64,000 nucleotides of DNA from an uncultured Eubacteriales bacterium. GTDB lineage: Bacteria > Bacillota > Clostridia > Oscillospirales > CAG-272. Under the pieces are notes generated by a model. That model did no database searches, was not told the DNA's origin, and worked only from the letters and a program-made list of their open reading frames with translations. The stretch is taken from assembly GCA_934402395.1 (NCBI GenBank), contig CAKRTQ010000004.1, positions 1 through 64,000 on the forward strand. Reading direction: 5' to 3'. Positions 1 to 7,708 of this stretch are shown in pieces (positions within the stretch are counted from its first letter, which is position 1; each line of letters opens with the position of its first letter). Both the position numbers and the translations under genes were made by a program.

Positions 1-74
1 GAGCATAGCTCAGCTGGGAGAGCACATGCCTTACAAGCATGGGGTCACAGGTTCGAGCCCTGTTGTTCCCACCA
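1..74 (+). tRNA. tRNA-Val (anticodon TAC), 5' end cut by window edge
   Basis: A cloverleaf can be drawn with D arm, anticodon stem CATGC/GCATG, loop CTTACAA (anticodon TAC) and T arm. The 3' strand TGTTCCC plus ACCA implies a 5' strand GGGAGCA, so the first two bases lie before the window. CCA is encoded. First of five clustered tRNAs. Confidence 0.95.
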
Positions 75-80
75 TTCGTT

Positions 81-157
81 GGCCCGGTAGCTCAGTTGGT
101 TAGAGCGCTAGCCTGTCACGCTAGAGGTCGTGGGTTCGAGCCCCATCCGGGTCGCCA
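81..157 (+). tRNA. tRNA-Asp (anticodon GTC)
   Basis: Acceptor GGCCCGG pairs with CCGGGTC, discriminator G, CCA encoded. The anticodon loop holds GTC. It lies 6 bases after tRNA-Val in the same cluster. Confidence 0.97.
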
Positions 158-205
158 ACTGCCGTGCGATGAAAATCAAGCGGTAAAAGGCAGTCCTGAC
201 TGCTT

Positions 206-281
206 GCCTCTGTAGCTCAGTTGGTAGAGCAGGGGACTGAAAATCCCCGTGTCGTTGGTTCAATTCCGACCGGAGGCACCA
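206..281 (+). tRNA. tRNA-Phe (anticodon GAA)
   Basis: Acceptor GCCTCTG pairs with CGGAGGC, discriminator A, CCA encoded. Anticodon stem GGGGA/TCCCC with loop containing GAA. Same transcription unit as the neighbouring tRNAs. Confidence 0.97.
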
Positions 282-286
282 CTTAT

Positions 287-362
287 GCGGATTTAGCTCA
301 TTTGGTAGAGCGCGACCTTGCCAAGGTCGAGGTGGCGGGTTCGATCCCCGTAATCCGCTCCA
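287..362 (+). tRNA. tRNA-Gly (anticodon GCC)
   Basis: Acceptor GCGGATT pairs with AATCCGC, discriminator T, CCA encoded. Anticodon stem CGACC/GGTCG, anticodon GCC. Starts 5 bases after tRNA-Phe. Confidence 0.97.
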
Positions 363-365
363 AAC

Positions 366-397
366 ACGGGTACGAATGAATAAAAGTTCGTACCCGT
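366..397 (+). terminator. Hairpin between tRNA-Gly and tRNA-Cys
   Basis: An 11-bp perfect stem (366-376 with 387-397) and 10-base loop, followed by an AT-rich TATTATTA tract rather than a clean U run. It may end part of the tRNA transcript or act as a processing structure. Confidence 0.5.
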
Positions 398-405
398 TAT
401 TATTA

Positions 406-480
<75 letters not shown>

Positions 481-518
481 ATGTAAAAAAGACATCCTAC
501 GGGATGTCTTTTTTACAT
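481..518 (+). terminator. Terminator of the tRNA cluster
   Basis: A 17-bp stem (481-497 with 502-518) with a 4-base loop. The inner part GACATCC/GGATGTC is followed directly by a run of six T. It starts right after the CCA of tRNA-Cys. Confidence 0.85.
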
Positions 519-531
519 TTGACCCAAGAGG

Positions 532-583
532 CGGAATCGGACCTGCCGATAGGCGGCTTGCCGCCGTCCGGGCGACGCTTCTA
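532..583. repeat. Decayed fragments resembling tRNA-Cys
   Basis: Bases 532-543 are an exact 12-base inverted copy of the tRNA-Cys T arm (456-467). Bases 567-578 are an exact 12-base direct copy of its 3' end (464-475). Between them is a small GGCGGC/GCCGCC hairpin. They look like debris of a tRNA duplication or an old insertion at the tRNA 3' end; 12-base matches are short, so chance or convergent structure is possible. Confidence 0.35.
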
Positions 584-587
584 AAAA

Positions 588-632
588 AACGGGCTGTTAA
601 AAAACTCAAAAAGAGTTTTTTAACAGCCCGTT
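588..632. terminator. Palindromic element H1 (TTAAAAAACTC family)
   Basis: A 20-bp perfect stem (588-607 with 613-632) with loop AAAAA. The core TTAAAAAACTC/GAGTTTTTTAA recurs between other genes here (4085, 7661, 13792, 19934, 45944). The A/T runs inside the stem allow termination in either direction. It separates the tRNA cluster from the TetR promoter. Confidence 0.8.
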
Positions 633-678
633 TTCTCATTTTTTCGTGCGTTTCGGCGTCCGATCTTATGTTTTTCTA

Positions 679-748
679 TTGACATATCCGTTTTTTTCGT
701 GTATAATATGTGCTACCGATTGGTCGTATATATACATCCGTTCGGTAG
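679..748 (+). promoter_or_regulatory. Promoter of the TetR gene with a palindromic operator candidate
   Basis: TTGACA (679-684) and TATAAT (702-707) are separated by 17 bases. Just downstream, CTACCGA (713-719) and TCGGTAG (742-748) form an inverted repeat around a TATATATA centre. This overlaps the expected transcription start, the usual place for an autoregulatory TetR operator. The promoter is clear; the operator role is inferred. Confidence 0.8.
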
Positions 749-767
749 TTAAAAAAGAAGGTTTATT

Positions 768-1367
768 ATGGGCGAGGATAAAAAAGAAAAAATCATACTG
801 GCTACGCTTGAGCTTGCCGCCGAGCGCGGACTCGGGAACGTCTCAATGAATATGATCGCAGACAGAGTGGGCGTCAGAAAAGCGTCGCTCTACAATCATT
901 TCTCATCAAAGGAGGAGCTTGTCGGAGAGATGTACCGTTTTCTTCGCGGCCGGGCAAAAGGACAGGCGCACACACCGGTGATCGACTACGGCATGCTGTT
1001 TGACGGCAGGACGGCTAAGGACATACTGAAGCTTGCGGTGGGCGAATACATCCGCATGAGCAGCCGGGGCGAGCTTTTTACATTTTATAAGGTGATTTAT
1101 TCGGAGCGTTCCATTCAGCCGATGGCTGCAAAAATAATGGCTGAGGAAACGGAAAAAATGATACTTGCGACCAAGCAGCTTTTTTATGCCATGGCGGTTC
1201 ACCGTTTGCTGCACTTTAAAAATGCCGATATGAGCGCCGTCAGCTTTGCCATGACGGTACACGGGCTTATTGATTATGGGCTTGATCTGAACGCAGACGA
1301 GCCGGATCACGGGCTTCTTTACTCGTATATAGATTGGTTCTGCGATGAAAATACAGTTAAGGAGTGA
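768..1367 (+). CDS. TetR/AcrR-family transcriptional regulator
   Basis: A 199-residue protein. An N-terminal helix-turn-helix of TetR type spans about residues 8-55 (GNVSMNMIADRVGVRKASLY then NHFSSKEEL), followed by an all-helical ligand-binding and dimer domain typical in length for the family. ATG follows AGAAGG at good spacing and a consensus promoter. The next gene, a DUF998 membrane protein, begins within 6 bases of its stop, so the two are probably co-transcribed and the regulator likely controls both by binding the palindrome at 713-748. The inducing ligand cannot be told from sequence. Confidence 0.93.
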   Translation: MGEDKKEKIILATLELAAERGLGNVSMNMIADRVGVRKASLYNHFSSKEELVGEMYRFLRGRAKGQAHTPVIDYGMLFDGRTAKDILKLAVGEYIRMSSRGELFTFYKVIYSERSIQPMAAKIMAEETEKMILATKQLFYAMAVHRLLHFKNADMSAVSFAMTVHGLIDYGLDLNADEPDHGLLYSYIDWFCDENTVKE

Positions 1368-1372
1368 TTCGT

Positions 1373-2008
1373 ATGAAGAGAAAAAAGAGCTTGCTTGAAT
1401 ATTGCGGATTGCTTGGCGTCGTTAGTCTTGTGTCTTACACGGCAGCAGTTGTGTTTTCACCTATGGCGTATCCCGGCTACGATTGGATGGCGCAGGCGGT
1501 CAGCGACCTCAGTGCCGCAAACGCGCCGTCGCTTGCGCTCTGGAATCGCCTCAGCAGTCTTTACAACGTGTGCGAGGTGCTTTGCGTTATGATGGTCTGC
1601 ATAGGGATAGCCGGGGTCGGCACGCGTCTTCTGCGTGCGGGCATATACACATTTGCCGCAATGGAGTGGGTGTCGGCAGTGGGATTCCGCGCTTTTCCGC
1701 TGAGCGACAGCGGGTACGCCGGGACATTTCAGGATAAAATACATATCGCAGCCACGGCTGTTGTCGTGCTGCTGTCGATCGTGTCGCTCACTCTTATAAT
1801 CATTGCCGGGGCAAGAGATCGCTCGTGCCGCTCTTACGGCATCTGCGCTGCCGTAGCACTCGGCATGATGCTTGTGGGTGCTCTCGGCATGAAGATAGTT
1901 CCCGAGGCGTATTTCGGCGTTGTGGAACGTTTCAGCGTGTTTGCGGCAACGGGGTTCAACGCCGCGCTCGGCGTTCATCTGTTCTGCCGCGGTGCCGGCA
2001 GGGCGTGA
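1373..2008 (+). CDS. DUF998 family membrane protein
   Basis: 211 residues with about six hydrophobic segments. The pattern near the N terminus (YPGYDWMAQAVSDLSA, then LWN and a TM segment) is typical of DUF998 integral membrane proteins, whose function is not established. I chose ATG 1373 over the in-frame GTG at 1364 because AAGGAGTG (1358-1365) sits 7 bases upstream. It is translationally close to the TetR gene, so it may be the regulator's target, as with many TetR/transporter pairs. No catalytic motif is visible. Confidence 0.8.
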   Translation: MKRKKSLLEYCGLLGVVSLVSYTAAVVFSPMAYPGYDWMAQAVSDLSAANAPSLALWNRLSSLYNVCEVLCVMMVCIGIAGVGTRLLRAGIYTFAAMEWVSAVGFRAFPLSDSGYAGTFQDKIHIAATAVVVLLSIVSLTLIIIAGARDRSCRSYGICAAVALGMMLVGALGMKIVPEAYFGVVERFSVFAATGFNAALGVHLFCRGAGRA

Positions 2009-2022
2009 AAACCGATGGTTTA

Positions 2023-2051
2023 TTGACAAAAGCTAATACGGCGACTATAAT
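2023..2051 (+). promoter_or_regulatory. Promoter of the acyltransferase operon
   Basis: TTGACA (2023-2028), 17 bases, TATAAT (2046-2051): an exact consensus. The transcript would have a leader of about 100 bases with GC-rich repeats (GCGGCTTTCGCGGCTTTTT), a possible hairpin. Confidence 0.88.
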
Positions 2052-2158
2052 ATGCGTTACCGGTTTTATAAATTAACGGCGGAGCGCGGCTTTCGCGGCT
2101 TTTTGGGAACGGACGTGCGTTGCAAAAACATTACGGCTCCGTAGGAAAGGATATAAAA

Positions 2159-2782
2159 ATGAAAGACAACATAATTATCCGCAGGGAAGAGAAAAAGGAT
2201 CATCGTGCGGTCGAAGAGCTGACGCGGGAGGCATTCTGGAATGTATACCGTCCCGGATGCATGGAGCATTATGTGCTGCATTGCTATCGCAATGATCCGG
2301 CGTTTGTTCCGGAGCTTGATCTGGTCATGGAGAAGGACGGCGAGCTGATAGGACAGGTCATATATGTACGTTCAAAGATTGACTGCGACGACGGCAGGGA
2401 GATACCCATCATGACCTTCGGACCTATCGGCATCGCTCCCGCATTCAAGCGGCAGAGGTACGGCAAACGGCTTCTTGATTATTCAATGGAACGCGCACGG
2501 GAGCTCGGCGCAGGCGCGCTCGCAATTACCGGAAATATAGATTTTTACGGTAAGTCGGGGTTTGTTCCCGCAAAGACACGTGGCGTGAGATACGCCGATG
2601 ACCCCGAAGCGGACTATTTTCTCATAAAAGAGCTTGACTGCGGCTTCCTTGACGGGATCAGCGGCACATACCGTGATCCCGAAGGCTATTTCGTATGTGA
2701 AAAAGACCCGGACGGCTTTGAAAAATTTGAGGCGACATTCCCCGAAAAGGAAAAGCTGAAGCTGCCGGGGCAGCTGTTCTGA
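2159..2782 (+). CDS. GNAT-family N-acetyltransferase, YhbS-like
   Basis: 207 residues. The acetyl-CoA binding signature of GNAT proteins is seen at about residue 97 (KRQRYGKRLLDYSM), with the preceding beta-strand region MTFGPIGIAPAF and the later IDFYGKSGFVPA typical of the YhbS branch. ATG 2159 is preferred over an upstream TTG because GGAAAGG lies 8 bases before it. First gene of an operon with two further acyltransferases; the gap to the next is 11 bases. The acceptor substrate is unknown. Confidence 0.88.
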   Translation: MKDNIIIRREEKKDHRAVEELTREAFWNVYRPGCMEHYVLHCYRNDPAFVPELDLVMEKDGELIGQVIYVRSKIDCDDGREIPIMTFGPIGIAPAFKRQRYGKRLLDYSMERARELGAGALAITGNIDFYGKSGFVPAKTRGVRYADDPEADYFLIKELDCGFLDGISGTYRDPEGYFVCEKDPDGFEKFEATFPEKEKLKLPGQLF

Positions 2783-2793
2783 GGTGGAATGAC

Positions 2794-3423
2794 ATGAGAA
2801 GCAAAATATATCCGCGGCCGCACGACAAGCAGATCGTGTATCTTGCGGATGTTATAACAGACCCGAATATTGAAGTGGGCGAGTACACCATCTACAATGA
2901 TTTTGTAAACGATCCGCGTGATTTTGAAAAGAACAATGTGCTTTATCACTATCCTGTCAACGGCGACAAGCTGAAGATCGGCAGGTTCTGTTCGATCGCT
3001 TGCGGTGCGAAGTTCCTTTTTACAAGCGGAAATCACTCGCTCGGATCGCTGGCGACATATTCATTTCCCATTTTCTTTGACGAGTGGGGGCTTGACCCCG
3101 GGAATATAAGAGAGGCGTGGGACAACAAGGGCGACACCGTTATAGGAAACGATGTGTGGATAGGCTACGAGGCTGTCATTATGTCCGGGGTAAAGATCGG
3201 CGACGGAGCCATTATAGGCACGCGCGCAGTGGTGACAAAGGATGTGCCGCCATATACAATTGTCGGCGGCGTTCCCGCAAAGCAGATACGCCGCCGTTTT
3301 GACGATGCAACGGTAGAGCGGCTTGAAAAGATACGTTGGTGGGACCGTGACCCGGAATGGATAAAACGGCATATTTCCGCTATCCGGTCCGGAAACATCG
3401 AAGAACTGGAGGCTGACGAATGA
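2794..3423 (+). CDS. Vat/CatB-like hexapeptide-repeat acyltransferase
   Basis: 209 residues, left-handed beta-helix xenobiotic acyltransferase. The sequence follows the Vat/CatB pattern: VGEYTIYND near residue 30, VLYHYPVNGDKLKIGRFCSI, a GNHS segment, then GDTVIGNDVWIG and VKIGDGAIIGTRAVVTKDV hexapeptide turns, GGVPAKQIRRRF and a WW pair near the C terminus. Vat enzymes acetylate streptogramin A and CatB enzymes chloramphenicol; many relatives have other acceptors. The stop overlaps the start of the next gene by 4 bases (ATGA), so translation is coupled. Drug resistance is possible but not shown. Confidence 0.85.
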   Translation: MRSKIYPRPHDKQIVYLADVITDPNIEVGEYTIYNDFVNDPRDFEKNNVLYHYPVNGDKLKIGRFCSIACGAKFLFTSGNHSLGSLATYSFPIFFDEWGLDPGNIREAWDNKGDTVIGNDVWIGYEAVIMSGVKIGDGAIIGTRAVVTKDVPPYTIVGGVPAKQIRRRFDDATVERLEKIRWWDRDPEWIKRHISAIRSGNIEELEADE

Positions 3424-4073
3424 AACCTGTTGCGGTCGATCCCAAAAGCACCGCGCGGGCTATGGCATACGAGTTGTGGATGAGTGCTCCGAATCCTATG
3501 GTGACATTCTTCAAGACGCTTGACGTGACCCCGCTCGTAAGGCTCAGCCGCCGGAAGGGACTGAAATTCAATATGCTTCTCTGCTATTGCATTGGCTGTG
3601 CGGCTTCCGGAGTTAAGGAATTTTATATTCTCCCGGTCGGCGGCGAGCTTCTGAAATACGACAGCATAGCGGTAAATACCATAGTAAAAAACAAAGAAGG
3701 TGAGGTAAGCTCCTGCGACATTCAGTTTGCGGGCGATTCTGCACGCTTCAATAGCGACTACCTTCGCCTTACACGCGAGGTAGCGGCTGCCTGTTGCGAC
3801 CATGACCTGCCGGAGAGCATGGTCATAGGCACGTCCGCGATCATCGACACCGAGATCGATGGCGCGGTAGGCATGAACAGCGGTATCTTCAATAATCCGT
3901 TTATCATATGGGGAAGGTACCGCAAGGGAGCGTTCAGGACAACGCTCCGGCTGTCCTTTCAGTTCCACCATACGCAGATGGACGGTGCGCACGCGGGACG
4001 CTTCCTTGCGCTGCTGCAGGAAAACATCAATGCGCTTGACAGGCAAAGCCGTCACGGAAAAGATTTTCTGTAA
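3420..4073 (+). CDS. Chloramphenicol acetyltransferase (type A)-like protein
   Basis: 217 residues, the usual length of trimeric CAT enzymes. The signature near residue 181 reads HHTQMDGAHAG, matching the CAT catalytic pattern HHxxxDG with the catalytic histidine present. N-terminal and central parts (FFKTLDVTPL, KFNMLLCYCIGCA) also fit the family. Many clostridial members do not act on chloramphenicol, so the substrate is open. It is the last gene of the three-gene operon and is followed by hairpin H2. Confidence 0.85.
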   Translation: MKPVAVDPKSTARAMAYELWMSAPNPMVTFFKTLDVTPLVRLSRRKGLKFNMLLCYCIGCAASGVKEFYILPVGGELLKYDSIAVNTIVKNKEGEVSSCDIQFAGDSARFNSDYLRLTREVAAACCDHDLPESMVIGTSAIIDTEIDGAVGMNSGIFNNPFIIWGRYRKGAFRTTLRLSFQFHHTQMDGAHAGRFLALLQENINALDRQSRHGKDFL

Positions 4074-4084
4074 TTTCTGTAGTA

Positions 4085-4131
4085 TGAGGCAGTGTTAAAA
4101 AACTCGTTTTGATTTTTTTAACACTGCCTCA
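4085..4131. terminator. Palindromic element H2 (TTAAAAAACTC family)
   Basis: Outer arms TGAGGCAGTG and CACTGCCTCA pair fully; the inner core is slightly imperfect (CTC against GAT). Located between the CAT-like gene and the next promoter, so it terminates the acyltransferase operon. Outer arm bases differ from H1 yet remain complementary. Confidence 0.8.
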
Positions 4132-4154
4132 TTTTTCCTGCCTTATATCCCGGC

Positions 4155-4183
4155 TTGACTTTTACGGCTGTGCGTATTATAAT
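4155..4183 (+). promoter_or_regulatory. Promoter of the DUF3737-malY operon
   Basis: TTGACT (4155-4160), 17 bases, TATAAT (4178-4183), about 60 bases before the start codon. Confidence 0.85.
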
Positions 4184-4245
4184 AATAATGAATAAAAGCG
4201 TTATCCGTGCGGATATCGGTCGAAGATAAAAGGCAGATAATAAAA

Positions 4246-5091
4246 ATGAAAGAATTCAATCAGCAGATCTTTACGGGCGAGCGTGCGCTTTTTGCGTCGC
4301 ACGACCTCAGAATAAAAAATTGTACCTTCGCCGACGGCGAATCCCCGCTCAAAGAAAGCCGGGGCATTGAGCTTTCCGGCAGTATGTTCAAATGGAAATA
4401 TCCTCTTTGGTATTGCAAGGATATAAAGCTTGACGGATGCACGCTCTTTGAAATGGCGCGTGCGGGGATCTGGTATACCGAAAATATTTCGGTAAAGGAT
4501 ACCGTTATCGAGGCTCCGAAGAACTTCCGCCGCAGCTGCGGCATATCGCTTACGGATGTGGACCTTCCGAATGCATCCGAGACGCTCTGGAGCTGCCGTG
4601 ACGTCCGCCTTGAGCGTGTGACGGCGCGCGGCGATTACTTTGCCATGAACAGTGAGGATCTTGAGATCGACGGTCTGCGCCTTGTCGGCAACTACTCGTT
4701 TGACGGCGTAAAGAATATGACGTTGAAAAATTCGCGCCTGCTCTCCAAAGATGCCTTCTGGAATACAGATGGGGTCACGGTCTATGATTCATTTATTTCC
4801 GGTGAGTATCTGGGATGGAACGCCAAAAATCTGACTCTCGTGAACTGTACCGTTGAAAGTCTGCAGGGAATGTGCTATATTGACGGTCTCACTATGAAAA
4901 ATTGCCGTCTGCTCAACACGACGCTTGCGTTTGAATACAGCACCGTTGAAGCCGATATCGTCGGAAAGATCGACAGCGTGCTGAATCCGTCCGGCGGTCG
5001 CATTACCGCCGACCACATAGATGAGCTGATCATCGAGCCGTCAAGGGTGGATCCCAACGCCGTTCACATCGTATGCAGAGAGGAAAACTGA
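4246..5091 (+). CDS. DUF3737 family protein (predicted right-handed beta-helix)
   Basis: 281 residues. It consists of repeated short strands such as IKNCTFADGESPLKES, IKLDGCTLFE and LTLVNCTVESL that read as parallel beta-helix coils, matching the DUF3737 family, which has no proven function. No signal peptide, so it is probably cytoplasmic. ATG 4246 was chosen over a GTG at 4207 because the family begins with MKEFNQQIFTGERALF. Only 2 bases separate it from malY, and the two genes form one operon; their association suggests a metabolic role, which remains unproven. Confidence 0.85.
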   Translation: MKEFNQQIFTGERALFASHDLRIKNCTFADGESPLKESRGIELSGSMFKWKYPLWYCKDIKLDGCTLFEMARAGIWYTENISVKDTVIEAPKNFRRSCGISLTDVDLPNASETLWSCRDVRLERVTARGDYFAMNSEDLEIDGLRLVGNYSFDGVKNMTLKNSRLLSKDAFWNTDGVTVYDSFISGEYLGWNAKNLTLVNCTVESLQGMCYIDGLTMKNCRLLNTTLAFEYSTVEADIVGKIDSVLNPSGGRITADHIDELIIEPSRVDPNAVHIVCREEN

Positions 5092-5093
5092 AA

Positions 5094-6284
5094 ATGGAAG
5101 GACAGCTTTTTGACTTTGACGCGCCGACCGACAGACGCCGGTCCGGTTCGCTGAAATGGAATATCGGTGAAAATGAGCTACCCATGTGGGTGGCGGATAT
5201 GGACTTCAGAACCGCGCCTGCGATAACGGAGGCTATCGTGCGCCGCGCCTCCGAAGGAATATTCGGATATACGGTCATACCCGATGAATGGTACGATTCG
5301 ATCATCGGGTGGTGGCGGGATCGCCACGGCCTTGAAATAAAGCGTGAGTGGCTTGCGTTCTGTACCGGCGTGATACCTGCGATATCAAGCGCGGTAAAAC
5401 GAATGACCAATGTGGGCGACCGCGTTCTTCTTATGACGCCGGTGTACGATATTTTCTTTCATTCGGTCGAAAATGCGGGCAGGACCGTGCTTGAATGCCC
5501 GCTTGCATATAATGACGGAGCTTATTCAATAGATTTTGATCTTCTGGAAAGCCGCCTTGCCGAACCGCTCACCACAATGATGATACTTTGCAATCCGCAT
5601 AATCCGATAGGACGGATATGGTCGCGCGGGGAGCTGGCGCGTATAGGCGCGCTTTGCCGCAGATACGGCGTTGCCATGCTGTCGGATGAGGTACACTGCG
5701 ACCTGACCGATCCCGGCGCCGGGTATATCCCGTTTGTCTCGGTGTCGCCGGAATGCGCCGGGATCAGCGTTACCTGCATTGCTGCAAGCAAGGCGTTCAA
5801 TCTTGCGGGTATTCAGTCTGCAGCGGTGGTGATACCCGATGAATTTCTGCGCAACAAGGTCGTGCGCGGACTTAACAGTGATGAGGTCGCCGAACCGAAT
5901 TGCTTTGCTGCGCTTGCAGCGGCGACCGCTTTCGGCAAATGCGGCGACTGGCTTGACGCGCTCAGAGAATATCTTGCCGAAAACAAGCGGACGGTCCGCC
6001 GGTTCGTCGAGCGCGAGCTGCCTCAGCTGCACGTTGTAGATCAAAATGCGACATATCTTTTATGGATAGACTGCGGCAGCATTACCGACAATACCGATGC
6101 GCTTTCCGATTTTATACGTGAGAAAACAGGTCTATATCTCACGGCGGGCGGACAGTACCGCGGCAATGGTGCGCGCTTTCTGCGGATGAACACAGCCTGC
6201 CAGCGCGCAACACTTATGCGCGGACTTGAAATGTTTAAGGCGGGTATTTCCGATTACTGCTTACTGCCGCGAAGCGGATCGTGA
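5094..6284 (+). CDS. MalY/PatB family PLP-dependent aminotransferase/C-S lyase
   Basis: 396 residues, fold type I PLP enzyme. Family marks include the N-terminal LPMWVADMDF, CNPHNPIG in the middle, SDEVHCDL, and the PLP lysine in ASKAFNLAG. PatB/MalY proteins cleave cystathionine or cysteine (C-S lyase) to give a thiol, ammonia and pyruvate, and MalY also acts as a regulator in E. coli. ATG 5094 has AGAGAGG upstream, within the end of the DUF3737 gene. Followed by a structured region (6311-6369). Confidence 0.93.
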   Translation: MEGQLFDFDAPTDRRRSGSLKWNIGENELPMWVADMDFRTAPAITEAIVRRASEGIFGYTVIPDEWYDSIIGWWRDRHGLEIKREWLAFCTGVIPAISSAVKRMTNVGDRVLLMTPVYDIFFHSVENAGRTVLECPLAYNDGAYSIDFDLLESRLAEPLTTMMILCNPHNPIGRIWSRGELARIGALCRRYGVAMLSDEVHCDLTDPGAGYIPFVSVSPECAGISVTCIAASKAFNLAGIQSAAVVIPDEFLRNKVVRGLNSDEVAEPNCFAALAAATAFGKCGDWLDALREYLAENKRTVRRFVERELPQLHVVDQNATYLLWIDCGSITDNTDALSDFIREKTGLYLTAGGQYRGNGARFLRMNTACQRATLMRGLEMFKAGISDYCLLPRSGS

Positions 6285-6310
6285 TAAAATAAAAAACAGC
6301 GGTAATTTCC

Positions 6311-6369
6311 GACACAGACAGATATGCTTTTGCCCGCTTCTGCGGCATTGCCGCAGAAGCGGCTGTGTC
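6311..6369 (+). terminator. Long two-part hairpin after malY
   Basis: A 13-bp perfect inner stem (6334-6346 with 6350-6362, loop ATT) is enclosed by a 7-bp outer stem GACACAG/CTGTGTC (6311-6317 with 6363-6369). No T run follows. It may stop or stabilise the malY transcript, or be part of the leader of the MFS gene. Confidence 0.55.
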
Positions 6370-6385
6370 AAACGACAAGTTTCAC

Positions 6386-6463
6386 GAATATTCTTGTATT
6401 AAGACAAAACCGGTGCGAGTCCGGCTCTTTGGGTCCGAAAACAAGATGCGAGGTCCTTTTTTT
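6386..6463 (+). promoter_or_regulatory. Structured leader upstream of the MFS gene, riboswitch-like
   Basis: CTTGT and ACAAG flank a block with a CCGG/CCGG hairpin whose loop reads TGCGAGT, then GGGTCC. The string GGTGCGAGTCC resembles the GGTGxxAxTCC part of cobalamin aptamers, but the B12 box and the remaining core are not found. I see structure but cannot assign a class. Confidence 0.3.
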
Positions 6464-7648
6464 ATGAAACCAAGCTACAAAAAGACTGTGTGCGCCTGCT
6501 TTGCGGGGTACGTAGTCCAGGCGATCGTAAATAATTTTGTTCCGCTTCTGTTTGTCACATTTGCGGGTACATATTCGATACCGCTCTCAAAGATAACTCT
6601 TCTGATAACGGTGAATTTTCTGATACAGCTCTGCATTGACCTTGCATCGGCGGTGCTGATAGACAAAATAGGTTACCGCGCATCGGCGGTACTTGCGCAC
6701 GCGTTTGCCGCGGTGGGACTTGTAATGCTCACCTTTCTGCCCGATGTGCTGCCCGATCCGTATATCGGCATAATACTTTCGGTCGCGGTCTACGCCGTCG
6801 GCGGCGGACTGCTCGAAGTCGTGATCAGCCCTATAATCGAGGCGTGCCCGACTGAAAACAAAGAGAAGGCGATGAGCCTTCTGCATTCGTTCTACTGTTG
6901 GGGACACGTTGGAGTCGTGCTGATATCCACTGCGTTTTTTGCATTGTTCGGAACCGAAAACTGGCGCGTTATGGCGCTTATCTGGGCGATCCTGCCTGTT
7001 GCAAACCTTGTTTTGTTTGCGGTAGCGCCGATATACGCGCTCGGCGGTGACGGAGAGCAGAATACCGGCATCGGCAGACTTTTACGCGAAAGACTTTTCT
7101 GGATCTTTTTCCTTATGATGGTGGCAGCCGGCGCGAGCGAGCAGGCTGTGAGTCAGTGGGCTTCCGCCTTCGCCGAGCGTGGGCTCGGCGTCGGTAAGGC
7201 GATCGGCGACCTTGCGGGGCCTATGGCATTTGCATTCCTTATGGGACTGTCGCGGCTCATAGCGGGGAAGTATTCCGAGCGCATAAACACCGTTACGTAT
7301 ATGAAATACAGCGCACTGCTCTGTATTGTTTCCTACATCTGCATAGTGTTCGTTCCGTCTCCGGTCGTGGGGCTTCTCGGGTGTGCCGTGTGCGGCTTTG
7401 CGGTCGGTATGCTGTGGCCCGGAACGTACAGTATGGCTGCTGCGGGGCTGCGCGGCGGCACGCCGATGTTTGCACTGCTGGCTCTTGGCGGAGATATCGG
7501 CTGCGCCGCAGGACCGACACTTGCGGGGCTTGCTTCAAGTGCTGCGGGCGATGACCTGCGCAGCGGCATATTTGCCGCGATCGTATTTCCGGTACTGATG
7601 CTTGCCGGAATAATTCTCTCGACCCGCCGTAAGGCGAAGATCAAATAA
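6464..7648 (+). CDS. Major facilitator superfamily transporter
   Basis: 394 residues with about twelve hydrophobic segments. The N-terminal lobe includes FVPLLFVTFAGTYSIPLSKI and the signature region LIDKIGYRASAVLAHAFA; the lobes are linked near residue 195. This arrangement matches sugar/fucose-permease-like or drug:proton MFS carriers, and substrate cannot be decided. I take ATG 6464 as start because the upstream sequence is a structured leader; an in-frame extension back to 6365 would encode charged, non-conserved residues. Terminated by H3, shared with the convergent gene. Confidence 0.88.
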   Translation: MKPSYKKTVCACFAGYVVQAIVNNFVPLLFVTFAGTYSIPLSKITLLITVNFLIQLCIDLASAVLIDKIGYRASAVLAHAFAAVGLVMLTFLPDVLPDPYIGIILSVAVYAVGGGLLEVVISPIIEACPTENKEKAMSLLHSFYCWGHVGVVLISTAFFALFGTENWRVMALIWAILPVANLVLFAVAPIYALGGDGEQNTGIGRLLRERLFWIFFLMMVAAGASEQAVSQWASAFAERGLGVGKAIGDLAGPMAFAFLMGLSRLIAGKYSERINTVTYMKYSALLCIVSYICIVFVPSPVVGLLGCAVCGFAVGMLWPGTYSMAAAGLRGGTPMFALLALGGDIGCAAGPTLAGLASSAAGDDLRSGIFAAIVFPVLMLAGIILSTRRKAKIK

Positions 7649-7660
7649 ACGGATGAACAC

Positions 7661-7707
7661 AAACCGGGTGTTAAAAAACTCAAAACGAGTTTTTTAACAC
7701 CCGGTTT
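7661..7707. terminator. Palindromic element H3 (TTAAAAAACTC family), bidirectional
   Basis: A 21-bp perfect stem (7661-7681 with 7687-7707), loop AAAAC. It sits exactly between two convergent genes (plus-strand end 7648, minus-strand end 7709), so it would terminate both. Confidence 0.88.
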
Positions 7708-7708
7708 A

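Noticed and set aside
6386..6463. Cobalamin riboswitch
   Set aside because: Only one aptamer-like string is present; the B12 box and core junction are missing.
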